DNA of 64,000 nt. It comes from Candidatus Zixiibacteriota bacterium. GTDB taxonomy: Bacteria; Zixibacteria; MSB-5A5; UBA10806; 4484-95. A model generated the notes under the pieces. That model did no database searches, was not told the origin of the DNA, and was given only the letters and a program-made list of their open reading frames with translations. The position numbers and the translations under genes were made by a program. The stretch lies in contig JAAEQD010000034.1 in assembly GCA_024231855.1 (NCBI GenBank), forward strand, positions 1-64,000. Direction: 5' to 3'. Below are positions 46,705-55,113 of the stretch, piece by piece. The number at the start of each line of letters is the position of its first letter. Positions within the stretch are counted from its first letter, which is position 1.

Positions 46705-46740
46705 AAAATCCTGCCCGATTTGATCCGGCAGGGTTTTGTT
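46705..46740 (+). terminator. Intrinsic terminator after the zinc-ribbon gene
   Basis: CCTGCC (46710-46715) pairs with GGCAGG (46727-46732) over an 11-base loop, flanked by A-rich and T-rich arms (AAAAT and GTTTTGTT). It isolates the following oxidoreductase operon. Confidence 0.75.
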
Positions 46741-46771
46741 ATTTAGCTTGTGAAATTAGTTACAAAAACGT

Positions 46772-46800
46772 TTGCCATAAACCTCTAGTTTTTTTATATT
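46772..46800 (+). promoter_or_regulatory. Sigma-70-type promoter of the oxidoreductase operon
   Basis: TTGCCA (46772-46777) and TATATT (46795-46800) are 17 bases apart. A start near 46807 leaves a leader of about 28 bases with GGAGG before the ATG at 46835. Confidence 0.7.
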
Positions 46801-46834
46801 GTCGGCAAAATTATTTTACTTTGATGGAGGAAAT

Positions 46835-47038
46835 ATGCCAAAAATAGAAGTGGACACTGTGCGATGCAAAGGCTGCGAGCTTTGTATCCCCGTGTGTCCG
46901 GAAGATGTCATAGCTTTGTCGGAAAATTTCGCCCCATCGGGATATTATCCGGCAACTATGGTAAAACCCGATGATTGCACCGGCTGCAAGTTGTGCGCTT
47001 ACGTTTGCCCGGATGTGGCAATAGAAGTCTGGAAATGA
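46835..47038 (+). CDS. korD: 2-oxoacid:ferredoxin oxidoreductase delta subunit (2[4Fe-4S] ferredoxin)
   Basis: The start is the ATG at 46835 behind GGAGG, giving 67 residues; the frame is open further upstream without support. It carries two CxxCxxCxxxCP clusters, CKGCELCIPVCP and CTGCKLCAYVCP. It passes electrons from the thiamine site of the complex to soluble ferredoxin. It is the first gene of a four-subunit operon. Confidence 0.9.
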   Translation: MPKIEVDTVRCKGCELCIPVCPEDVIALSENFAPSGYYPATMVKPDDCTGCKLCAYVCPDVAIEVWK

Positions 47039-47045
47039 GGTAGGT

Positions 47046-48107
47046 ATGGCTGAGAAAATCTTAATGAAAGGCAATGATGCCATCGCGGAGGGTGCAATTA
47101 GAGCCGGATGTCGGTTTTTCGCCGGTTATCCGATCACCCCACAAAACGAAGTTCCCGAATATGTGTCGTGGCGGCTGCCTGAAGTTGGCGGTACGTTTAT
47201 CCAGGCCGAAAGTGAAGTAGCGGCAATCAATATGCTCTACGGTGCCAGCGCCTGCGGTATCCGGGTTATGACATCGTCATCCAGCCCCGGTATTTCCCTC
47301 AAGCAGGAAGGCATATCCTATTGCGCCGGAGCAAGACTGCCGATATTCTACACCAACATAGTCAGAGGCGGCCCCGGACTTGGCAATATCGCGCCATCCC
47401 AGGGTGATTATTTCCAATCCACCCGCGGTGGCGGTCACGGCGATTACAGGGTTTTTTGCATGGCCCCCGGTACCGTGTCGGAAATAGCTAATTTCCCCCG
47501 TCATTGTTATGATATCGCGTTTAAATATCGTATCCCGACGATGATTTTAGCCGATGGACTCCTCGGCCAGATGATGGAACCCGTCGAATTCGATTTCGAG
47601 CCTATCGATCCTAAATCATTACCTGTTCCCGATTGGGCACTCGGCCAATGCAAGCCAGAAAACCGCGTCGTGAAATCCTATGACCTTCGTCCCGGCAAGA
47701 TGGAAGAGTTCAACTTCGCGCTCGAGAAAGTACTCGATGAAATCGAAGCAAATGAAGTCATGTGCGAGGAAATCAACTGCGATGATGCCGAATTGATCTT
47801 AACCGGCTACGGATCGGCCGCTCGCGCCTGCAAATCGGCGATGGCCCTGGCTCGCAAAGAGGGATTGAAAGTCGGCGTTATCAGGCCGATAACAGTCTGG
47901 CCATTCCCGAAAAAAGTATTCTTCGATATTGCCGATCGGGTCAAGAAGTTCCTCGTCGTCGAGATGAGCCTGGGTCAGTATGTTGAGGATGTACAATTGG
48001 CTGTTCAGGGTAAAGCAAAAATAGATATTCATAAGCGTCCGGCCGGTGGTTTGCCGACCGCTGAAGAAGTATTCGACCTGATTAAGAAGATTTTGGGGCA
48101 AGCTTGA
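47046..48107 (+). CDS. korA: 2-oxoacid:ferredoxin oxidoreductase alpha subunit (KorA-like)
   Basis: The 353-residue subunit has the pyrimidine-binding fold with GCRFFAGYPITPQNEVPEY near residue 20, ASACGIRVMTSSSSPG, and the transketolase C-terminal-like domain near residues 240-350. Members oxidise 2-oxoglutarate (or a branched-chain 2-oxoacid) to acyl-CoA. The substrate is inferred from best family resemblance, not from decisive residues. It sits seven bases after the ferredoxin subunit. Confidence 0.9.
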   Translation: MAEKILMKGNDAIAEGAIRAGCRFFAGYPITPQNEVPEYVSWRLPEVGGTFIQAESEVAAINMLYGASACGIRVMTSSSSPGISLKQEGISYCAGARLPIFYTNIVRGGPGLGNIAPSQGDYFQSTRGGGHGDYRVFCMAPGTVSEIANFPRHCYDIAFKYRIPTMILADGLLGQMMEPVEFDFEPIDPKSLPVPDWALGQCKPENRVVKSYDLRPGKMEEFNFALEKVLDEIEANEVMCEEINCDDAELILTGYGSAARACKSAMALARKEGLKVGVIRPITVWPFPKKVFFDIADRVKKFLVVEMSLGQYVEDVQLAVQGKAKIDIHKRPAGGLPTAEEVFDLIKKILGQA

Positions 48108-48154
48108 GACTCTGTCTCAATTAACTTAACATAAAAGGATATTTGGAGATAGAG

Positions 48155-48922
48155 ATGAAGAAAGTATTTGAAAGGACGAAGGGGCTTTCCGAAACCCCGA
48201 TGCGTTATTGTCCCGGATGCGGTCATGGCGTCGTCCATCGATTGATAGGCGAAGTCTTGTTAGAGTTGGGCGTTCGGGAAAAAACGGTCGCGGTAGCTCC
48301 TGTGGGATGTTCGGTTTTTGCCGATGAGTATTTCAATTGCGATGATATTCAGGGCCCGCATGGTCGCGGACCGGCAATTGCCACCGGTATTAAAAGAATG
48401 AAACCGGAATGCCTGGTTTATTCTTATCAGGGTGATGGCGACCTGGCATCGATTGGTATGGCCGAGACGATCCACGCCGCGAATCGCTCGGAGAACTTTA
48501 CGATTATATTCATTAACAACGCGATCTACGGCATGACTGGCGGCCAGATGGCCCCGACTACTCTTCTGGGTATGAAAGCCACTACCTGCCCCTCGGGCCG
48601 TACCGTGGAAGCCAACGGCTACCCGTTCAAGATGTGCGAACTGTTGAGGACTCTCGAAGGTGTCGTCTATCTGGAGCGGACATCTGTGCACGCCCCGGCT
48701 AACGTGATCAAAACTAAAAAAGCGATCAAGAACGCTTTCACCTACCAATTGGAAGGTAAAGGTTTTTCGATGGTGGAAATCCTGTCGCAGTGTCCGACCG
48801 ACTGGGCGATGACACCGCCGCAATCTATCGATCGTATTGTGAATGAAATGATACCTTACTTCCCGCTGGGAATCTACAAATCGCCGAACCCGAAAGCTAA
48901 ACTCATGCCGATCGAGGCATAG
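48155..48922 (+). CDS. korB: 2-oxoacid:ferredoxin oxidoreductase beta subunit, TPP-binding (KorB-like)
   Basis: The ATG at 48155 follows GGAGA, giving about 255 residues. Thiamine pyrophosphate binding is shown by YSYQGDGDLASIGMAETIHAANR (the GDG...N motif, near residue 90) and NNAIYGMTGGQMAPTT. CPGCGH near the N-terminus is typical of the beta subunit. It pairs with KorA to form the active site. Confidence 0.93.
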   Translation: MKKVFERTKGLSETPMRYCPGCGHGVVHRLIGEVLLELGVREKTVAVAPVGCSVFADEYFNCDDIQGPHGRGPAIATGIKRMKPECLVYSYQGDGDLASIGMAETIHAANRSENFTIIFINNAIYGMTGGQMAPTTLLGMKATTCPSGRTVEANGYPFKMCELLRTLEGVVYLERTSVHAPANVIKTKKAIKNAFTYQLEGKGFSMVEILSQCPTDWAMTPPQSIDRIVNEMIPYFPLGIYKSPNPKAKLMPIEA

Positions 48923-48934
48923 GAGGAGGATGAC

Positions 48935-49471
48935 ATGTATCAAGGTGTTATAATGGCCGGTTTCGGCGGCCAGGGTGTCGTCTCCGGCGGTATCCTGATG
49001 ACTTACGGCGGCATGGTGGACGGCAAGCATGTGACATTCTTCCCGGCCTACGGCGCGGAGATGCGCGGCGGCACAGCTAACTGTTCGGTGGTAATCTCCT
49101 CCGAGGAGATAGCCTCGCCGATAGTCGCGTTTCCCGATACTATACTGGTTATGAATGAACCATCGCTGACAAAATTCGAGCCGACTGTTAAAAGCGGCGG
49201 CCTGCTGTTTTTGAATACCTCGCTAGTGGAATCCCGTTCCGACCGAAGTGATTTAGAAACTATCGAAGTACCGGCCAACGATATCGCGGCCGAGCTGGGC
49301 AACGTGAAATGCGCCAACATGGTGATGATCGGCGCCTACATGAAAAAGACCGGCGCCGTTGATCTCGATATAATCAAGGATTCAATCGGCAAGGTATACG
49401 TAAGGGCCAACGAGGCGATCCTGAAAATGAACAGCGCCGCAATCGATCGAGGCGCGGCCCTAATCAATTAG
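48935..49471 (+). CDS. korC: 2-oxoacid:ferredoxin oxidoreductase gamma subunit (KorC-like)
   Basis: The 178-residue subunit has AGFGGQGVVSGG at the start and PAYGAEMRGGTANCSVVIS near residue 38, both signatures of the POR gamma domain. GAGGAGG lies before the ATG. It completes the delta-alpha-beta-gamma operon and is followed by a strong terminator. Confidence 0.93.
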   Translation: MYQGVIMAGFGGQGVVSGGILMTYGGMVDGKHVTFFPAYGAEMRGGTANCSVVISSEEIASPIVAFPDTILVMNEPSLTKFEPTVKSGGLLFLNTSLVESRSDRSDLETIEVPANDIAAELGNVKCANMVMIGAYMKKTGAVDLDIIKDSIGKVYVRANEAILKMNSAAIDRGAALIN

Positions 49472-49500
49472 CAAATTCACGAAGTTTTTTCTATAAATAA

Positions 49501-49530
49501 GCCGCCGGGTTTTAAGCCCGGCGGTTTTTT
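49501..49530 (+). terminator. Strong intrinsic terminator after the oxidoreductase operon
   Basis: A perfect eight-base stem CCGCCGGG (49502-49509) with CCCGGCGG (49517-49524) and a seven-base loop is followed by six T residues. A-rich sequence on the left could let it work in both directions. Confidence 0.85.
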
Positions 49531-49563
49531 CATAGCTATTATCCCCGTATTGTTCCCTGTCAT

Positions 49564-49810
49564 CCCCGTGAAAATCCATTGGATCTTGACGACGGGGATC
49601 TCCCCAAACGCGCGGTAGGTCAAACATTCCTGTTTGACCGAAATAAGCAGGCGCTGAAAGTGCGGAGCAATGCTTGTCCTACCGATGTTATACATACAGA
49701 TTCCCACTTTCGTGGGAATGACAGGTTTTATTTGTAGGGATAGGGCACTGCCCTGTCCGGGGGATGGGATGAGGATGGGAGCCGCAAGACAGGCCAATGG
49801 CCTGTCACTA
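49564..49810. repeat. Cluster of short dispersed hairpin repeats
   Basis: The 492-base gap between korC and the Cas6b-like gene holds several perfect short inverted repeats in a row: GGTCAAACA/TGTTTGACC (49618-49639, 4-base loop), ATTCCCAC/GTGGGAAT (49700-49719, 4-base loop), AGGGCA/TGCCCT (49742-49754) and GACAGGCC/GGCCTGTC (49790-49808, 3-base loop), plus a looser CCCCGT/ACGGGG pair at 49564-49598. They look like a mosaic of dispersed REP-like units. No gene is supported here. Confidence 0.75.
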
Positions 49811-49963
49811 CGTGGGCCGCCATAATTGCGCGCGACGGAGCCCATCGCTTTCAAACGCTGGGGCACACGGAGACATGCCCCCCACAATTATTAATCCCAA
49901 AATGGGCGCATTGAACTAAGCCGCTAAATAATTTGGCTATAGGTTATTTTATGGGAATCAGTT

Positions 49964-50605
49964 TTAACTTTGCTTTACTGTCCCGAAACCCCGGGTTACC
50001 GATTTGCCCAGACCCAAAAACTGCGGTATTTGGAAGTTTATATAAAACGATCCAAAGAAACCGGCAATATCGGTATCGCGCTGGATGATATACTCATCCT
50101 TGGTATTGAGCGATATGTCGATATTATCCTCTACAGCGACATTGAAATTCCGAGCAACCGCCAAAAAGTTACTCTCGAGGATCGTGGACAAGGCAGAATT
50201 CCGTAACTCTACATCGGTCTTAATATCTTTACCGATCTCGACTTCCTTCAGCGTAAGCCATGGAGTCAGGAACCGATATCTGACCTTCTCCTCAATGGGG
50301 CCTAATTCGGCTTGTTTCTCGATCACCCTTTTTTCGGTGACCTTCCAGGGGCTGATTTCGTTAATCTCATCCAACATGTCGAAAACTTGCCAGAGAACAT
50401 CGCATCCCTCGTTAACCGCGACAATTAGCGGTGCGCCACGGATAACCTTATACTGGATCAGCGGATATTTGCCGCCGGAAGGAACGTAATTGGGATTCTC
50501 AAACAGCTTTTGCATCAAAGTTTGGATTTGAAGCGATAGCGGCGAAGCTCCCAAATTGACTTCTCTGTCAGTTTTCAATGTAAGCAGGAGATAATCTAAA
50601 AGCAC
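49964..50605 (-). CDS. Orphan Cas6b-like RAMP protein lacking histidine
   Basis: The 213-residue protein starts at GTG on the minus strand. Its sequence follows the Cas6b pattern: GKYPLIQYKVIRGAPLIVAV near residue 45, YRFLTPWLTL near residue 109, and a C-terminal glycine-rich loop FLGLGKSVTRGFGTV near residue 196, as in the Cas6 crRNA-processing endoribonucleases. The protein contains no histidine at all, although Cas6b enzymes use histidines near residue 40. No CRISPR array, cas gene or toxin is nearby. It may bind RNA hairpins without cutting, or serve a non-CRISPR role. Family recognition is from memory of consensus and could be tested by structure. Confidence 0.65.
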   Translation of the reverse strand: MLLDYLLLTLKTDREVNLGASPLSLQIQTLMQKLFENPNYVPSGGKYPLIQYKVIRGAPLIVAVNEGCDVLWQVFDMLDEINEISPWKVTEKRVIEKQAELGPIEEKVRYRFLTPWLTLKEVEIGKDIKTDVELRNSALSTILESNFLAVARNFNVAVEDNIDISLNTKDEYIIQRDTDIAGFFGSFYINFQIPQFLGLGKSVTRGFGTVKQS

Positions 50606-50663
50606 CTTTACATCCTTTGATTATTTTGTTAGCTTTACACGCCCCTTTTGATTATTATGAAAT

Positions 50664-50691
50664 AATATATTGGTATTAGGTGTGTTGTCAA
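50664..50691 (-). promoter_or_regulatory. Sigma-70-type promoter of the Cas6b-like gene
   Basis: Read on the minus strand, TTGACA (complement of 50686-50691) and TATATT (complement of 50664-50669) are 16 bases apart. The start near 50657 gives a leader of about 50 bases before the GTG at 50605. The orphan gene thus has its own near-consensus promoter. Confidence 0.7.
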
Positions 50692-50716
50692 CCTTTTTTA
50701 TATGGGTTAGTAACTG

Positions 50717-52594
50717 ATGAATGGGAAAAATCTGAAAAAGCTTGGTTTCAAATGTGGCCTGGAAATACATCAACAATTGAAAACCGATGAGAAGTTGTTT
50801 TGTAATTGTCCGGCCGGCTATCGCAATGATGCTCCCGATGCCGAAATCGTCCGTCATATGCGCCCGACGCTATCTGAATTGGGGGAGTACGACGGCACGG
50901 CTCTGATGGAGTTTAAAACCAATAAACGAGTAATCTATCAGCTTTATCGCGACAGCATGTGTACCTATGAGATGGATGATACGCCCCCTTTTGTAATCAA
51001 TAAAAAAGCGCTCGATATAGCGATCAGGTTAGCCTTGATGCTTAACTGCGCCATTGTCGATGAACTTCATGTCTCACGTAAGCAATATCTCGATGGTTCG
51101 ATTCCAACCGGATTCCAAAGAACTGCCGTTGTTGGTGTTGGCGGTTGGGTACCTTATAAGGGTCGCGAAATTTTGCTTTCACATATCTGCCTGGAGGAGG
51201 ATGCCTGCCGTGAGGTTTCCGATCAGGGTCATATAGTTACCTGGAGAACTGACCGCTTATCCATGCCGCTTGTCGAGGTGATAACTCAGCCGGTGCTTCA
51301 ATCGCCCCAGGAAGCCCGTGAGGTTAATGAACTGATCGGCCGGATGATGAAAGCCACGGGTTTGGTCAGACGAGGTATAGGCAGCGTGCGCCAGGATGTC
51401 AACGTATCTATCGATGGCGGTACGCGGGTGGAGATGAAAGGCGTAGCCAAAACGAAATATGTCGATAAGATGACGACTATTGAAGCCAACAGGCAGAAGC
51501 AACTTCTCGATATCAAGGTAGAATTGAAAAAGAGGGGATTGACCAAAGATAATTTCAAGCCCGTAAAAAGCGATGTTACGGAGTTGTTGAGAGTTTGGCC
51601 ATCGACGATTATCACTTCGGCCATCGATTCGGGTTTGAAACTCGGCGCGGTTAAGCTTCCGGGATTTGCCGGAATTCTGAAACGTGAAATCCAGCCGGGA
51701 CGAACATTCGCCGATGAATTCTCCGGCCGTCTGGCGGTTATCGCCTGTTTGAATGAATTGCCCAATATCGCCGTTTCTGAAATCCCCGAACCCGATATCG
51801 GAATCGCCGCCCGGGAGAAGTTGGCAAGTGAATTGAAAATCGGGGAAAAAGACGCGGTTATCCTCACCTGGGGACCGGCGGTTGATGTTGTTACCGCCAT
51901 GAAAGAAATCGTTATCAGGGCCGAGGAGGCGTTCAATGGCGTGCCCAACGAGACCCGTCAGCATCTTGGCGATTACACGACTATGTTCGAACGCGTTTTA
52001 CCAGGTCCCGATCGGATGTATCCCGATACCGACAGCCCGCCGGTAACGATCCCGGCTGAATCAATTACGGAAATCGTAAAAACGCTGCCGAAACTATCAT
52101 GGGATTATGAGCGCAAATGGGAAGAACTCGGAGTGCCTGACACTATCGCTTACAAAGTGGTAGTTACGCCGATGGTTGATTTATTCGATAAACTGGTCGA
52201 AGGCAACACGGTTAACCCATCGAAAATATATGCATGTTTGAAGAAGGCTTATAAAGCTAATAAGAAGGTCGCCAAATTTGACGCAGGAGTTGTTGGGGAG
52301 ATATTCGTTTTGGAGAATAACGGCCAAATCACTTCCAAAGAGTTGGAGAGATTGTTGACTCAATCATCACCTGACAATCTCAAAAGCAATCTCGATAAAC
52401 TGCTGGCAGATAAATCGAAAATTTCTGATTCTGATATCCAGTCCGCGATCACCGATGAGTTTGGCAAATTAGACAACACGAAGTTTAAATCCGTTGAAGC
52501 GAAGCTGCGATATCTGATTGGTAGGGTAGGCCATTGTTTGAACGATGCTGTAGATGGCGGCAAGTTGCTGGAGTTGATTAAAGCGAAGCTTTAG
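50717..52594 (+). CDS. gatE: Archaeal-type Glu-tRNA(Gln) amidotransferase subunit E
   Basis: The 625-residue protein is far longer than GatB (about 480). Near the N-terminus are GLEIHQQLKT and FCNCPAGYRND, and CTYEMDDTPP, VDELHVSRKQYLDGS and RGIGSVRQDVNVSI match GatE. Residues about 290-425 (KLPGFAGILKREIQPGR onward) form the AspRS-like insertion that distinguishes GatE from GatB. The YqeY-like tail helices close the protein. GatE with GatD converts Glu-tRNA(Gln) to Gln-tRNA(Gln). GatDE is regarded as the archaeal system; no gatD is in the window. The gene probably came by transfer from archaea. Confidence 0.87.
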   Translation: MNGKNLKKLGFKCGLEIHQQLKTDEKLFCNCPAGYRNDAPDAEIVRHMRPTLSELGEYDGTALMEFKTNKRVIYQLYRDSMCTYEMDDTPPFVINKKALDIAIRLALMLNCAIVDELHVSRKQYLDGSIPTGFQRTAVVGVGGWVPYKGREILLSHICLEEDACREVSDQGHIVTWRTDRLSMPLVEVITQPVLQSPQEAREVNELIGRMMKATGLVRRGIGSVRQDVNVSIDGGTRVEMKGVAKTKYVDKMTTIEANRQKQLLDIKVELKKRGLTKDNFKPVKSDVTELLRVWPSTIITSAIDSGLKLGAVKLPGFAGILKREIQPGRTFADEFSGRLAVIACLNELPNIAVSEIPEPDIGIAAREKLASELKIGEKDAVILTWGPAVDVVTAMKEIVIRAEEAFNGVPNETRQHLGDYTTMFERVLPGPDRMYPDTDSPPVTIPAESITEIVKTLPKLSWDYERKWEELGVPDTIAYKVVVTPMVDLFDKLVEGNTVNPSKIYACLKKAYKANKKVAKFDAGVVGEIFVLENNGQITSKELERLLTQSSPDNLKSNLDKLLADKSKISDSDIQSAITDEFGKLDNTKFKSVEAKLRYLIGRVGHCLNDAVDGGKLLELIKAKL

Positions 52595-52667
52595 GCAAAA
52601 CATATCCGGTAACCCACCCTTAGGGGGAGGTACCTTGTGATTCATACTAATATATTTAATTTCATAA

Positions 52668-52695
52668 TTGACAAGTTTAAGAAAAGAATTATATT
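52668..52695 (+). promoter_or_regulatory. Sigma-70-type promoter of the secreted T9SS-type protein
   Basis: A consensus TTGACA (52668-52673) and TATATT (52690-52695) are 16 bases apart. The start near 52702 puts GAGGTGA directly in the short leader before the ATG at 52719. Confidence 0.75.
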
Positions 52696-52718
52696 GATAT
52701 AGAGGTGATAGACTTTAT

Positions 52719-54260
52719 ATGCAGGGATTTTCTAAAATACTATTCGGGGCTTTGATAATATCATATTTAGCCGTACCATTTACCTTAAGAGCCGAGATAT
52801 TTTTAAACGAAGACCGATGGGGTCGGCAAACTTTTCCTTCTTTGGCCCATCTATCTAACGGCAGTATCGCTGTGGCCTGGAGTTCCACCGAAAATCAGGA
52901 CTGGAATGGTCCAAGATTTAATATCTATTCTCCTGATCTAACACCGGTTTTTGGTGTAGAAATGTATTTAGCCCAGTTTCAATCATATGCCTGGGTTTCC
53001 TGTGGATTAGCGGCCTCCGAGGACGGGTTTTTCGTAGCCGCTCACATGCGACCATTTGAGAATGGTGGGGAAAACTATGATATTTTTATTCGTAAATTGG
53101 ATAATGATGGTAACTACTTAACAAATGATATAAGAGTCAATTCTGATACATCCAATTACCAGTGGTTCATAAATATGTTTATTGATGATGCCACGGATGT
53201 TATCATCGTTGTTTACGGAACTCGAGTAGACTCAAATCCAAATTTAAAACACTATTATTTCAGACAGTTCGATTTTGATTTAAATCCTATATCTGACGAT
53301 ACTCCATTATATGTTAGTGATGACGAAACAATAAATGAATTCAGGGCCGGCTTTTTACCTCCATCGAAGATTATTGCTATCTGGCAACAAGAATATAATA
53401 TCATTGGTGATCGAGAATTATTACTGCGTCACATGAGCTTTGATGGCTCAGAATCTAGTGAACCAATTAGTATGCATAATCAAGAATTTGGTAATTATTT
53501 TAGCCCCAATATTACACCCATTTCAAGTGGAGGAGCATTGCTTCTTTGGGGAGCGGTGGACGATTACAGCATTGGGGCAATTTGGGCAAGGAGAATTGAT
53601 GGAAATGGTGAATTTATAGATCAAAACGATAGGCCAATATCTTATCCGACTTATATATCTAGTCTTTTACATCAAACACCTTATGCTTCATATAATCCCG
53701 AAGGTGATTTATTGGCAGTATGCTGGGTTCAGGATGGAGATGGGAGCGGGCCGGAAACGTATAGGGTTTTCGAGAGAATATTCAACAGTGAATTAGTAGC
53801 GCTATCCGATACATCAAAAATTAGTTTATTTGATTCTTATGAGTTTTATAGTACTTGGGATCCTATTAATTACTTTATTGGATCAGATAGTGTTTTTACA
53901 GTATGGAGCGCATATATAAACAGTTATGACGACGACGATATATTAGCAACCACAACACAGATAAACCCAACCGATATTGCCAACGAAGGACCTGAACTGC
54001 CCAGATTAATATTTACCGCCTATCCAAATCCTTTTAATGTTCAAACCAAACTCAGCTACGAATTGCCGAAAGCCAGTAATGTTACAATAACAGTGTACAA
54101 TATCCAGGGGCAAGTGGTGAATATCCTCAGAAACGAAAAACAACCAGCGGGCTTCCATGAGGTAATTTGGGATGCGTCTGATTTAAGCTCAGGGATTTAT
54201 TTCTATAGGCTTCAGGCCGGGGATGTTACTGAAACGAGGAAAATTTCTTTACTGAAGTAA
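52719..54260 (+). CDS. Secreted protein with T9SS type A C-terminal sorting domain
   Basis: The 513-residue protein has a signal peptide (about residues 1-26). The central part is beta-rich, with repeated WxxDG/W.x aromatic strands, perhaps a propeller. The last 80 residues match the type A sorting domain: AYPNPFN, then YELPKASNVTITVYNIQGQVV, GFHEVIWDASDLSSGIYFYRL and the end RKISLL. Such domains direct export by the type IX system or act as FlgD-like Ig folds in candidate phyla. The cargo function is unknown. It has its own promoter. Confidence 0.87.
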   Translation: MQGFSKILFGALIISYLAVPFTLRAEIFLNEDRWGRQTFPSLAHLSNGSIAVAWSSTENQDWNGPRFNIYSPDLTPVFGVEMYLAQFQSYAWVSCGLAASEDGFFVAAHMRPFENGGENYDIFIRKLDNDGNYLTNDIRVNSDTSNYQWFINMFIDDATDVIIVVYGTRVDSNPNLKHYYFRQFDFDLNPISDDTPLYVSDDETINEFRAGFLPPSKIIAIWQQEYNIIGDRELLLRHMSFDGSESSEPISMHNQEFGNYFSPNITPISSGGALLLWGAVDDYSIGAIWARRIDGNGEFIDQNDRPISYPTYISSLLHQTPYASYNPEGDLLAVCWVQDGDGSGPETYRVFERIFNSELVALSDTSKISLFDSYEFYSTWDPINYFIGSDSVFTVWSAYINSYDDDDILATTTQINPTDIANEGPELPRLIFTAYPNPFNVQTKLSYELPKASNVTITVYNIQGQVVNILRNEKQPAGFHEVIWDASDLSSGIYFYRLQAGDVTETRKISLLK

Positions 54261-54303
54261 TTTCATTTAATTAAATTTTATTCACACACGTTGCTAACAA
54301 CTG

Positions 54304-55113
54304 CTACTCCCAAATCCCCATCACTTCCCCCACCATCGCCTCGAGCAAATCCAGCTTCAGCTGGCAGTTCTGGTCGCAGAGGGCGTCTTTGGGTTCGGGG
54401 TGCGTTTCGATGAATAAGCCATCCACGCCTACCGCCGCTGCAGCTTTTGCCAATGGTATGATGAACTCCGGTGCGCCGCCCGATGAGTTGCCCGCGCTGC
54501 CGGGTTTCTGTACCGAATGAGTGCAGTCGAATACCACTGGGTAGCCGAGGTTTTTCATTATCACTATCGACCGGAAATCGACGACCAGATCATGATAGCC
54601 GAACGTGGAGCCGCGTTCGGTTAGAATCACTTTGGAGTTACCCTCCTCGGTAGCTTTAATCGCGGCATCGTTCATATCCTCGGGCGCCATGAACTGGCCT
54701 TTCTTGATATTTAAAGGCAAACCGGTCTTGGCGGCGGCTTTGATAAGCTCTGTTTGACGGCAGAGAAAGGCGGGTATCTGAAGGCAATCCGCTACCTCGG
54801 CGGCGGCGGATACCTGATCAGTGTTGTGGATATCGGTTAAAATCGGCAGGTTGTATTTAGCTTTCACCTCGCCGAGTATTTTCAAGGCGTTATCGATACC
54901 GATAGAGGCAAACGAAGCGCCCGCCTGACGGTTGGCTTTGATAAACGATGACTTGTATACAACCGGAATCTTGAATTTCTGGGAAACCTTCGTTATCTCA
55001 TCGGCAGCCGCGAACGCTATATCGCGCGATTCGACCACGCATGGCCCGGCGATAATAAACGGCTTGCCGCCGCCAATCTCTACCGGTCCGATTTGGATTT
55101 TTTTGTCGGCCAT
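54304..55113 (-). CDS. kdsA: 3-deoxy-8-phosphooctulonate synthase (Kdo-8-phosphate synthase)
   Basis: The 269-residue enzyme condenses arabinose 5-phosphate and phosphoenolpyruvate. Family signatures are FIIAGPCVVESRDIAF near residue 19, YKSSFIKANRQ near residue 53, LTDIHN near residue 95, FLCRQTELIKAAA, LTERGSTFGYHDLVVD, and DCTHSVQKPG. GGAG precedes the ATG. It is the last gene of a minus-strand operon and overlaps the end of the lipoprotein gene by 34 bases. Kdo is the inner-core LPS sugar, so the cell should have an LPS outer membrane. Confidence 0.96.
   Translation of the reverse strand: MADKKIQIGPVEIGGGKPFIIAGPCVVESRDIAFAAADEITKVSQKFKIPVVYKSSFIKANRQAGASFASIGIDNALKILGEVKAKYNLPILTDIHNTDQVSAAAEVADCLQIPAFLCRQTELIKAAAKTGLPLNIKKGQFMAPEDMNDAAIKATEEGNSKVILTERGSTFGYHDLVVDFRSIVIMKNLGYPVVFDCTHSVQKPGSAGNSSGGAPEFIIPLAKAAAAVGVDGLFIETHPEPKDALCDQNCQLKLDLLEAMVGEVMGIWE

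Noticed and set aside
48260..49030. Minus-strand open frame of 256 codons opposite korB
   Set aside because: It is histidine- and arginine-rich as expected from the reverse of a coding strand, and korB on the other strand is certain.
49477..49887. Minus-strand open frame of 136 codons across the hairpin repeats
   Set aside because: It is made of palindromic repeats and a terminator; there is no coding signal.
49540..49960. CRISPR array next to the Cas6b-like gene
   Set aside because: The repeats here are different palindromes of different length, not one direct repeat with even spacers.
51257..51964. Two long minus-strand frames opposite gatE
   Set aside because: They mirror codon use in gatE and carry no family motif.
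52601..52640. Hairpin-like CCCACCC/GGGGGAGG sequence after gatE as a terminator
   Set aside because: The stem is imperfect and no T-run follows.
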